DNA of 64,000 nt, taken from positions 62,001 to 126,000 of the forward strand of contig DATENM010000054.1 of assembly GCA_035275065.1 (NCBI GenBank). Reading direction: 5' to 3'. This stretch comes from Blastocatellia bacterium. GTDB taxonomy: Bacteria; Acidobacteriota; Blastocatellia; UBA7656. Each line of letters begins with the position of its first letter. Position 1 is the first letter of the stretch. The notes under the pieces are model-generated. The model worked only from the letters and a program-made list of their open reading frames with translations. It was not told the DNA's origin and ran no database searches. The position numbers and the translations under genes are program-made. Of the stretch, positions 52,208 through 60,225 are shown piece by piece.

Positions 52208-54457
52208 CTAAGGAGCAGTGCCGCGCTCTTTGCTCTTCAGTTGACTGTAGCGCGACATCGCCTGCTGCGCGGCCTCCTGTCGGCCAGCGCGCCGGTAAGC
52301 TTGAGAGAGCTGATAGTAGATGTAAGATTTGTTCGCGTCTAACTGCACGGCTTTTTCTAAAAGCGTGATGGCGGCTTCGGCCTGGCCTTGCTGCAAGCGT
52401 ATCTTGCCAAGCTCGTAATAAGGTTCCATGTAGGCGGGGTCGAGCCGCATGGTTTCTTCAAATTCCTTCGCGCCCTGTTCAACCTGTTGCATGGCGACGA
52501 GTGAAAATCCCAGGTGATAATGCGCCTTCGCGTGGCCCGAGTTGTGGGCGATCTCGCGACGGAAGGCTTCGGCCGCTTCGGCAAATTTGGCGCGTCGCAA
52601 CAGCGCCAGGCCGCTGTAATAATACGCTTCGGGCAAAGCCGGGTTGATCTCTAGCGCCTTCGAGAACTCTGTGGCAGCGCCCGCATAATCCTCCTGCATG
52701 GCTTGCAACTGCCCCATCGCCAGATGGACTTCGGCAGACTGCGGGTACTTGTCCAGCAAGCGGCGCAGCAGCGCTTCGCCTCGCGGTCGGTCGCCCGTGT
52801 GAGCGACCGACAAACCCAGAGCAAACATGATTTGCGGGTCGTCAATGCCGCGGTCGGCAAGCGGCGCGAGCTGCTGAACGGCGTGCTTATACTCTTCGTT
52901 GAAAAAATAGCTAAGCCCCAACAGCGCACGCGCCGGCACGCGGTCGGGCTGCTGCTTCAAGGCGCGCTCAAGCGGCGCGACCGCCTGACGAAATTGCTCG
53001 GCCTTGAAGTACGCCAGCCCGGCGTTGTAATCAACGTCGGTGATCTCTGCGTCCCAGTGCGCCGCCTGTTCAAAATATCTGGCGGCGCGCTTGAAATCCG
53101 CCTGCGACGCCGACCCATACGCCAGCCGGTTATAGGCGTTGCCGGCGATGCGCGCATAGACCTTCTCGACCTTTTGCAGACGAGCGCGCTCTTGTTCGTT
53201 CAGCGTCTGGCGGTCAATGACCACCGCTCCTTCTTTCAAGCCGGCCTCGCCGGGGTTGATCTCGTCCGCGCCCGCCGCTTCGCCTTTCAAATACGATTGC
53301 ATTCTTTCGGCTTCGTTCTTTGACGACCTGGCTTTGTACTGAGCGGCGAGCGCCGCCTGAGCGGCGGCCTCTTGCATCTTTCCCTGCCGGCGAAACGCCT
53401 GCGCCAGTAAGTAATGCGCGTTGGCGATCTGATACTGATTGCGGCTCGGGTCCGGGGTGAGTTGAATGGCGCGCTCAAGCAGCGGGACGGCCTTCGCTTC
53501 CTGGCCCAAAAGCGCATAGGCTTGCCCGAGAAACAACGGCGCGTCAGGTTTCCGCGGATCGAGCCGTTGGGCGATTTCCAGACTGCGCGCCGCCTCTTCT
53601 AATCGGCGGTCGCTCAGGTAGACCAGGCCGAGCAGGTAATTCGACAGATAATCGGTCGGGTCGCGGCGCAGCTCGGCTTGAAACTCCGCCGCCGCTTCCG
53701 TCAACTTGTCGCGGCCTTCTCCCGACAGGTAGCTGAGGCCGAGGTAGTAATGGGCTCGCGGATAATTAGGGTTCAAGGCGACGGCGCGTTTGAACTCCTC
53801 GACTGCCGCATTCAGGAAATTGGTCTGGCGATAGGAGAAGCCGAAGAAGACATGGAGCTGCGGCGATTCGCCGAGATTCGTCAGGATGCGCTGAAACGTC
53901 TTTCGGGCGTTTTCGAGTTGCCCCTTTCTGAGATAGGCAAGCGCCAGGGTGCTGGCGACGCTGTTATCTTGCGGGGCCTGCCGCGCCGCTTCGTCCAGCT
54001 CGAAGATCGCCGCATCAATACGCCCCATGCCGAAGTAGAGCTTGCCAAGCAGGTGGCGCGCGGTGGCGTGATAAGGCTTTTGCGCCAGCAGCGTCTTTAC
54101 CGTATCGATGCCTTTTTCAAACTCGCGTTTTTTCAGATAGACGATGCCGAGGCCGAGCAAAGCGTTGTCGGAATCGGTCTTGGCCTCGGTGGCGGCGGCG
54201 TAGGCGGTCTCTGCCTGATTCAGATCGCCGAGACTGTCATAGATCGCTCCCAACTGCTCAAGCGTCAGCCCGAGCGCCTGGCGCAAGGCGCTGTTTGCGC
54301 GAATCACCTCGCCTTGCTGCTGGAGCCGTTCGGCGAGCTTCAACTGCTCGGTGATCTCGTCGCCGGCGCTCTTTTGCCCGTAAGCTATCGCCGCTCCGAG
54401 GAAGACCCAGAGCAGCAAGCAAGTGATAAAGCGATGGTCGGCTCGCGTTGAACGCAT
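52208..54457 (-). CDS. secreted large TPR-repeat protein
   Basis: 749 residues with a signal peptide (ends near AIAYGQK) and about eighteen TPR units in two blocks (30-370 and 440-740). A less regular stretch separates them (KSSKNEAERMQSYLKGEAAGADEINPGE). Typical repeats are NALLGLGIVYLKKREFEKGIDTV and AKAHYHLGFSLVAMQQVEQGAKEF. It is probably a periplasmic scaffold for the cytochrome encoded seven bases downstream. TATAAT at 54508-54513 sits 50 bases ahead. Confidence 0.92.
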   Translation of the reverse strand: MRSTRADHRFITCLLLWVFLGAAIAYGQKSAGDEITEQLKLAERLQQQGEVIRANSALRQALGLTLEQLGAIYDSLGDLNQAETAYAAATEAKTDSDNALLGLGIVYLKKREFEKGIDTVKTLLAQKPYHATARHLLGKLYFGMGRIDAAIFELDEAARQAPQDNSVASTLALAYLRKGQLENARKTFQRILTNLGESPQLHVFFGFSYRQTNFLNAAVEEFKRAVALNPNYPRAHYYLGLSYLSGEGRDKLTEAAAEFQAELRRDPTDYLSNYLLGLVYLSDRRLEEAARSLEIAQRLDPRKPDAPLFLGQAYALLGQEAKAVPLLERAIQLTPDPSRNQYQIANAHYLLAQAFRRQGKMQEAAAQAALAAQYKARSSKNEAERMQSYLKGEAAGADEINPGEAGLKEGAVVIDRQTLNEQERARLQKVEKVYARIAGNAYNRLAYGSASQADFKRAARYFEQAAHWDAEITDVDYNAGLAYFKAEQFRQAVAPLERALKQQPDRVPARALLGLSYFFNEEYKHAVQQLAPLADRGIDDPQIMFALGLSVAHTGDRPRGEALLRRLLDKYPQSAEVHLAMGQLQAMQEDYAGAATEFSKALEINPALPEAYYYSGLALLRRAKFAEAAEAFRREIAHNSGHAKAHYHLGFSLVAMQQVEQGAKEFEETMRLDPAYMEPYYELGKIRLQQGQAEAAITLLEKAVQLDANKSYIYYQLSQAYRRAGRQEAAQQAMSRYSQLKSKERGTAP

Positions 54458-54507
54458 AGACGCTTTCCAATGAAACCGAATTAAAAGGATCGTGCCGTTG
54501 GGGAGCG

Positions 54508-54513
54508 ATTATA
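54508..54513 (-). promoter_or_regulatory. -10 element for the TPR-cytochrome operon
   Basis: Minus-strand TATAAT with a predicted start near 54501, giving a 43-base leader before ATG 54457. It lies just past the terminator of the TonB receptor gene, so the operon restarts transcription here. The -35 is weak. Confidence 0.55.
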
Positions 54514-54520
54514 TCACAAG

Positions 54521-54552
54521 AAAAAGGGCGCACCAGTCAGGCCGGTGCGCCC
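54521..54552 (-). terminator. rho-independent terminator of the TonB receptor gene
   Basis: A 9-bp stem (GGGCGCACC / GGTGCGCCC) with a 9-base loop is followed on the minus strand by TTTTTCTTG, 29 bases past the stop codon at 54581. Confidence 0.9.
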
Positions 54553-54580
54553 CTTGAGTAGCAGCGTTCAACCCCCGCGG

Positions 54581-57500
54581 TTAGAAGTTGAACTTGATGC
54601 CGAACTGGATTTCACGCGGGTCGCGCGCGCGCCCGGCCTGGCCGAACGTCTGGTTGATGTTGCAATCCGACGTGAACTTTCCTGTCGCCACACCATTGTT
54701 CCTGATCTGGCACCCGACGCCGTTGCCTCCGGGAAGCAGCTCGATACCGCTAACCTCCTGTCCGGAGCGGTTCGTCCCTGAGCCGGTCGAATACCCGGTG
54801 TCGATATTCAAGAACTGTGTGTGGTTCAACGCGTTGAAGAACTCCGCCCTGAACTGGACAGACATGCCCTCTCTCGGCAACTTGAAGTTGCGGTAGAAAG
54901 CGAGGTCAACGTTGTTGATTCCAGGCGCTCGGACCGAACCTTTCGGCGAGAAGCCGAGGCGTCCCAGACTCGTGGGCAGCGCATAGGCGCGCGGATTGAT
55001 CCAGTTCTCCGCCGTGTGCGCCCCTTCGGGATCAGCCACCAGGTCAGGCCGGTTGGCAATGCCAATCGAAGGGCCGCCCGAGATCGTTAGGGGGACGCCG
55101 GTGGCATACTGGTAAATGCCTGTTGCTTCCCAGCCTCCCAGAGCGGTTCTTACCAGAGCATGCCGGCCACTGAAGGTTGGCAGCTTGTAGATCGCGTTCA
55201 TGCTCAGGATATGCGTGCGGTCGAATGACCCGAGGCCGCGGTCATACCCGAGGTTCTGCGGATCGGTGATTCTCGTGTTGGTGCCGCCGCCGCAGCAGTT
55301 GATGTCGGAAAGCGCCAACAGCTTCGACCAGCTATACGACATCTGGTAGGAGAAGCCTTTCGAGAATCGCTTCACGAACTGCACCTGCAAGGCGTTGTAG
55401 CTCGAATCGCCGGCGAAGGTCTGGTAGAACAGACTCGCGTTGCCTTTCAGCGGGAACAGCAGTCGCAGCTCGTTTTCGTTGGTGTTCGCATCACCATCTA
55501 AAGCGCGCCGCGCAAATTCCGCACGCTTGTCGGTCGGGACGAAATTCAGGTCCCAGTTGATCGGCAGATGGTGGCCATGATTACCGACATAGCCAACCTG
55601 GATCGTCGTATCACGCCACAGCTCCCGCTCAATCGAGAAGTTCCACTGGTAGCTGCCTTGCGTCTTCGACTTGATGTCGGCGGCGGCGCTCGGCGTCCCC
55701 AGTGTGCCACCCGGCGGCGTCCCCGGAATGGTGTCCAGAGGCCGCCCGGCGCCCCAGTCGATGTGGGCCACGAACGGCGGGTTGTTAATCATCGCGCCGA
55801 CCGGGTTACTTAAATCGGAGCGCCCAAAGAAGCTGCCGGCGCCAATGCGAATCGCCATCTTGCCTTTGCCCGTCGGGTCCCAGGCAATGCCGATGCGCGG
55901 GCTGAAGTTATTGTGATTCTGTCTGAGCGCTCGCCCGACGTCGATGCCCTTCAGGTTCGCCTCGCCGCCCGGTATGCCTTTATCCGGCAGGCTGAGCTCC
56001 TCCGGGAAGATCATGCCGTTGAGCGGACTGGCGCCCTTAGCAGGGTCGTAAAGCGAGAGCACGAAATTGCCTAACAGGTTATCGTCCTGGACGGTTTGCG
56101 GCAGGCGTGAGAAGCGCAGGCCGTAGGTAAGCGTCAGGCCGGGGCGCGCTCTCCAGGTGTCGGAGAAGTAGGCTTCGTAATCGCGCCAACGAATTAACGA
56201 TGTCGGCACGAACGACTGCTCATCGGCGCCACCCCAGTAGGTGCCTTTCAGCAGCAGGTCGGCCAGGCCATTGCCGGTAACCTGTCCGCCGTTGCCCGGC
56301 GCGTTGGGATCGCCCCAGCCGCCGCCTAGGCCGGCGCCGCCGGGAACTGCCGTTGGCCCCCAGAACTGCGGCGTGTCGGCGCTTGAGCAACAAATCTCAT
56401 CCTTCTTGTTGGTGCTGTACAGAGCGCCGACTTTGAAGGTGTGCCCGCCCATGGTCTTAGAAAAGTCATCCTTCCAGATCCACAGGTCCTGGCCATTGTT
56501 CCAGGGGGCAATGTTCCAAAGGTTGGCGCCAATCCCTGGCAGCGGCGAGCCCCAGAACGTCGTATGGGCGCGCGCATCGGGGCCCGGAAAGACTTCGGGA
56601 ATCTTCGAATTGATCTCGTCGTTGATGTCCTGGCCCAGCCCCGGCACGATGAAGATGCGGTTGTTGGCGTAGGAGAACTGGAACTGATTGACCATGCTCG
56701 AACCGAAGGTCGAGGTCAAACGGGTCGAGATGTTCTTCGACGGCTGATCCCAGTCCGAGTCAACGGTCGGGAAGCCTGTGTCGCCCCACAGTCCGCCTTC
56801 CGCGCCAAAGTTCGGCGCCGGGTTTTTCCAGCTGTCCTGGGTGTAGCGGAACATCAAGCTGTGTTTGGCGGTGATCGTCCAGTCGGCCCTTCCCTGAATC
56901 TGCCAGGTCGGGATCTTGGTCACAGGGGCGGCAACCCAATTGTCGATCAGGTTGCTATTGGTCGGCTCCGGCCACAGTTTCATCAGCGCCAGCCCCGCCG
57001 GGCTCAAGCGATTTGCCGGAATCTTGTTGCCCGGAAACGGCAGGCCGGTAAAAGGGTCTGTGGGCAACGGCAAGGCCCCGGAATGCGGGCCGCTGAAATC
57101 GCCCTGGCGTTCCAAGAGCGTCGGCACTGTCGATTTGCGCGGCACGCCGCGCGCTTCACGCCGCCACTCCTGCGACCAGAAGAAGAAGAGCTTATCCTTC
57201 TTGACCGGGCCGCCGATGGTGTAGCCGAAGTTTTTGTAATCCAACGACTGTTTCGGCGCGCCGGCGCGATTGAGGAAGAAGTTGGTGGCGTTGAGCGCAT
57301 CGTTGCGCAGGAAGAAGTAGCCGCCGCCATGAAAAGAGTTGGTGCCGCCCTTGGTGACCAGATTGATCTGCGCGCCGCCGGCGGCCGACATCTCCGGCCC
57401 ATAGGCGTTGGTCTGCACCTTGAACTCTTCGATTGAATCGATAGATGGGTAGACCAGGATGGTGCGCCCCGAGCCGTGGTCTACGTTATCAACGCCATCA

Positions 57501-58090
57501 ACCAGCCAGGCGTTGGCGTTGGCCGGGCTGCCGCTCATGGAGATGTCAACGCCGGCCAGCAACCCCGTGTTGCCCGTGCGCGTGCTGTCGCTCACGGAAG
57601 CGCCAGGCACGAGCAAGGTCAACTGCACGAAGCTGCGGCCATTCAGCGGCAGCTCTTTCACCTGCTGCGAGCTGATCAGGCTGGAGACTTCGCCGGTCGT
57701 CAACTCGACCTTGTTGGCGCCGCCGGTGACTTCCACCGTCTCGGCGACTTGACCGACTTCGAGCGTGGTCGAGAGGATTTTCTCTTCGCGGACGTGCAGG
57801 TCAACGGCGCGATGCTCGGACTTCTTAAAGCCGCTGGCTTCGATGGTAACCGTATAACTGCCGACGGGCAGCAGGTTGACGCTGAAGTTTCCCTTGTCAT
57901 TAGTGACGATGGTTCTCGTCAGGCCGACGCTTTCATTGGTGATGGTGACTTGAGCGCCGGCGACGGCCTCGCCCTTTGGATCAGTTACAGATCCACTGAT
58001 ACTTCCTGTATCCTGTTGAGCCTTGACGGACGAGGCACAGCAAAGAAACAGGAAGAGCATCAGTATACTTATCGGTAACCTTCTATCCAT
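54581..58090 (-). CDS. TonB-dependent receptor with carboxypeptidase-regulatory-like N-terminal domain (Oar-like)
   Basis: 1169 residues from ATG 58090 (MDRRLPISILM), five bases after AAGGAGG. The frame is open 112 codons further upstream but that part has no coding character. Order: signal peptide (ends VKAQQD); a transthyretin-like CarboxypepD_reg domain (about 27-110, GSISGSVTDPKGEAVAGAQV); a plug domain (NGRSFVQLTLLVPG ... VDGVDNVDHGS); and a 22-strand-type barrel ending in FNF. It transports or binds a large ligand at the outer surface using TonB energy. The ligand is unknown; proteins of this form in the phylum are numerous. The TPR-cytochrome operon follows. Confidence 0.95.
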   Translation of the reverse strand: MDRRLPISILMLFLFLCCASSVKAQQDTGSISGSVTDPKGEAVAGAQVTITNESVGLTRTIVTNDKGNFSVNLLPVGSYTVTIEASGFKKSEHRAVDLHVREEKILSTTLEVGQVAETVEVTGGANKVELTTGEVSSLISSQQVKELPLNGRSFVQLTLLVPGASVSDSTRTGNTGLLAGVDISMSGSPANANAWLVDGVDNVDHGSGRTILVYPSIDSIEEFKVQTNAYGPEMSAAGGAQINLVTKGGTNSFHGGGYFFLRNDALNATNFFLNRAGAPKQSLDYKNFGYTIGGPVKKDKLFFFWSQEWRREARGVPRKSTVPTLLERQGDFSGPHSGALPLPTDPFTGLPFPGNKIPANRLSPAGLALMKLWPEPTNSNLIDNWVAAPVTKIPTWQIQGRADWTITAKHSLMFRYTQDSWKNPAPNFGAEGGLWGDTGFPTVDSDWDQPSKNISTRLTSTFGSSMVNQFQFSYANNRIFIVPGLGQDINDEINSKIPEVFPGPDARAHTTFWGSPLPGIGANLWNIAPWNNGQDLWIWKDDFSKTMGGHTFKVGALYSTNKKDEICCSSADTPQFWGPTAVPGGAGLGGGWGDPNAPGNGGQVTGNGLADLLLKGTYWGGADEQSFVPTSLIRWRDYEAYFSDTWRARPGLTLTYGLRFSRLPQTVQDDNLLGNFVLSLYDPAKGASPLNGMIFPEELSLPDKGIPGGEANLKGIDVGRALRQNHNNFSPRIGIAWDPTGKGKMAIRIGAGSFFGRSDLSNPVGAMINNPPFVAHIDWGAGRPLDTIPGTPPGGTLGTPSAAADIKSKTQGSYQWNFSIERELWRDTTIQVGYVGNHGHHLPINWDLNFVPTDKRAEFARRALDGDANTNENELRLLFPLKGNASLFYQTFAGDSSYNALQVQFVKRFSKGFSYQMSYSWSKLLALSDINCCGGGTNTRITDPQNLGYDRGLGSFDRTHILSMNAIYKLPTFSGRHALVRTALGGWEATGIYQYATGVPLTISGGPSIGIANRPDLVADPEGAHTAENWINPRAYALPTSLGRLGFSPKGSVRAPGINNVDLAFYRNFKLPREGMSVQFRAEFFNALNHTQFLNIDTGYSTGSGTNRSGQEVSGIELLPGGNGVGCQIRNNGVATGKFTSDCNINQTFGQAGRARDPREIQFGIKFNF

Positions 58091-58547
58091 GATGCCTCCT
58101 TTCCCTTCATGTCTCAGCGAAACGTTTGAAGCCGTGCGGCGATAGGACTCGGCAAACCGGCAATGGGTAGAGCGGACCGAAGCCAGGCGCGGTTTGTCAC
58201 ACCAGCCGTTTGCAAGCTCCAAGCAACTCGCTATCCGATCACTGCCAGAGCAACCCCGTGCGTAGTGGACGCACTGCCAGAACACTGTGTTGTAAGCGAA
58301 AAGGTAAAGGGCGCGGCGCGCCCTCGCACATCCTTCGTACTCTCTAAACCCGTGAAGTGAGGATCCCCAAATATAAATGCTGAAAAATGATGCTGCGAGA
58401 ATATGCCAGCCGGCGGTAAAGGTCAATACCTGACGGCGAATTATTGCCGGGACAACCCACCACCTGCCCGCCTGGCGAGACTGCCGAGAAGCTCAATACA
58501 CTATTGTCACGTCCTGCTCGTGAGCGTAGAATGTGCCCGGATAATTC

Positions 58548-58588
58548 TCGGACTTAAGTAAGAATGAATCGGACTTAAGTAAAAATGA
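58548..58588 (+). promoter_or_regulatory. two 20-bp direct repeats with 21-bp spacing, candidate operator
   Basis: TCGGACTTAAGTAAGAATGA and TCGGACTTAAGTAAAAATGA differ at one position. Each contains the perfect palindrome ACTTAAGT. The period of 21 is two DNA turns, so a dimeric protein would bind both on one face. It sits between the divergent TonB receptor and regulator genes. Confidence 0.6.
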
Positions 58589-58628
58589 GACCATCTTGAC
58601 CAGACGTAGGCTACGCCGAATCGAGATT

Positions 58629-58669
58629 AGAATCAATAGCCTTACAGTAAATTAACAGGTTAAATTAAC
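58629..58669 (+). repeat. 41-bp element, left copy
   Basis: 36 of 41 bases match 62157-62197 in the same orientation. The shared right half reads TAACAGGTTAAATTAAC and contains the inverted pairs TAAC/GTTA and GTTAA/TTAAC. It is AT-rich in GC-rich surroundings. It lies 125 bases before the regulator gene. Confidence 0.75.
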
Positions 58670-58793
58670 GTTTTAACTTCTCCTAAAGATTGATTCGAGA
58701 AGGTTGCCATCAAAGGTTGCCGAGGTCTTGCCCTTCAGGTTCGAGCTAAAAAGCGAGCGGTCAAAAAGCCGGTCGCTGCCAAGGAGTCGGCGT

Positions 58794-60212
58794 ATGAAAG
58801 CTCAGATCGTTGAGTCTGCTTCGCCCGGCGTCGCGCCCGACGAGGTGCGCCAGGCGCTCGACCGCCTGCTCTGGAGCAAGTATTTCGTCAACGCTCATAA
58901 GAAGCAGAAATTCTTGCGCCTGATCTGCGATTACTATCTTGAAGGCCGCGCCGAGAAGTTGAACGAGCATCTGCTGGGGTATGACGTCTTTGGCCGTGAC
59001 AGCAGCTATAACCCGGCGAGCGACCCCATCGTGCGGGTCTTTGCGCACGAGATACGCAAGAAGCTCGAAGCCTATTATGCGCGCGAGGGCGCCACTGATC
59101 CGGTGCGGCTGGAAATCCCCGCCGGCAGTTATCAGCCGGTCTTCACGCGGCAACCGCCTGCAATAGTGAGCGAGCCGGCTGAAGCCCTGGCCGAAATGCC
59201 CGCTCTGATCGACGCGCCGCCCGCCGCACGGCGCTGGCCTTATGGAAAGATCGTCGCGGCGTTGGTTGGGCTGGGGCTGTTAGCCGCGGTGATGACCCTC
59301 GGGCTAGAGAACCGTCAACTGCGGCGCGAGGTGGCCCGCGGCGAAGCCGCCAAGGACCCGGCGACCTATGGCAGCTTCTGGGCTGGGTTTCTCGCCGACA
59401 AGAACCCGCCGCTGGTTATCCTCAGCAACCCGCCGGTCCTGCGTTTCATCAACGCCAGCGACCCGGAATCGATTATCAAGGGCTCGATTCCGCTGGCCGA
59501 TGAAACCGTTGCCGCTCTGAAAGACAAGTTCGTCACTAACCCGGAGGTCGCCATTAAAGAATCGCATGGGCCGACCGACGATAGCGACGAAGCGGCCAAG
59601 AGCAAAATCGTCGTCGAGCGCAATGAAACGCCGCGCCTGGTGCTCGGCACCAACGTCTACACAGGTATGGGCGAGGCCATCGGCCTGCATTACCTGACCG
59701 ACTTCTTCCGCAAGGCGAGCCGCAACATCCAGCTCAAACAGAGCCGCACCTTAAGCGCTGACGACCTCAAGAAGCACAACGTCATCATGCTCGGCGGCGT
59801 CTGGGTGAACACATGGTCGAGCAAGCTGACGCGCAACGAAGACTTCCTCTTCACCAGCCGAGGCACCATCGAGAACCGCCGCCAGCAGGCCGCCGAAGCG
59901 CATGAATACATCCCGCAGTTCGACCGGCGCACAGGCAATCTGACCATCGATTACGCGCTGATCACCGTGAAGCCGAACATTTCTGAGGGCAACGATGTGA
60001 TGATGCTGGCAGGGGTTTACAGCCAGGGCACCGAAGCCGCCGCCGAGTTTGTGACCAATAAAGATTATCTCGACCAGATGAATCAGCGCCTGCAACAATC
60101 GGGCAGCGTGCCGCGCTACTTCCAGGCGCTGCTCAAAGTCAGCGTCGAAAACGGCATCCCGACAACCATCTCGATTCTGGCGCTGCACGAGCTGCGCGTC
60201 GCCGACCTTTAA
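58794..60212 (+). CDS. membrane-anchored regulator-like protein with N-terminal winged-helix-like domain
   Basis: 472 residues from ATG 58794 (AAGGAG seven bases upstream). The frame is open from 58704 without a ribosome site. Residues 15-118 resemble the DNA-binding-like domain of acidobacterial adenylate-cyclase/TPR regulators (LDRLLWSKYFVNAHKKQKFLRLICDYYLEGR, SDPIVRVFAHEIRKKLEAYYAREG, VRLEIPAGSYQPVF). One membrane helix (150-170), a short coiled coil, and a periplasmic domain of about 290 residues follow (ILSNPPVLRFINASDPESI, LGGVWVNTW). That domain may sense a ligand. It could regulate the neighbouring receptor or symporter. Function is inferred from layout. Confidence 0.75.
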   Translation: MKAQIVESASPGVAPDEVRQALDRLLWSKYFVNAHKKQKFLRLICDYYLEGRAEKLNEHLLGYDVFGRDSSYNPASDPIVRVFAHEIRKKLEAYYAREGATDPVRLEIPAGSYQPVFTRQPPAIVSEPAEALAEMPALIDAPPAARRWPYGKIVAALVGLGLLAAVMTLGLENRQLRREVARGEAAKDPATYGSFWAGFLADKNPPLVILSNPPVLRFINASDPESIIKGSIPLADETVAALKDKFVTNPEVAIKESHGPTDDSDEAAKSKIVVERNETPRLVLGTNVYTGMGEAIGLHYLTDFFRKASRNIQLKQSRTLSADDLKKHNVIMLGGVWVNTWSSKLTRNEDFLFTSRGTIENRRQQAAEAHEYIPQFDRRTGNLTIDYALITVKPNISEGNDVMMLAGVYSQGTEAAAEFVTNKDYLDQMNQRLQQSGSVPRYFQALLKVSVENGIPTTISILALHELRVADL

Positions 60213-60225
60213 TCCGAACCGGCCT

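Larger units (their letters stand above)
58091..58793. other. divergent spacer between TonB receptor and regulator genes
   Basis: About 700 bases, the longest gene-free stretch. It holds the 21-bp-spaced repeats (58548-58588) and the left 41-bp element (58629-58669). The proximal 250 bases before the receptor are GC-rich with no clear promoter. Frames crossing it lack ribosome sites. No RNA gene was recognised. Confidence 0.6.

Noticed and set aside
58091..58426. 112-residue N-terminal extension of the TonB receptor
   Set aside because: AAGGAGG and a signal peptide fix the start at 58090; the extension is rich in Arg, Cys and Trp with no coding character.
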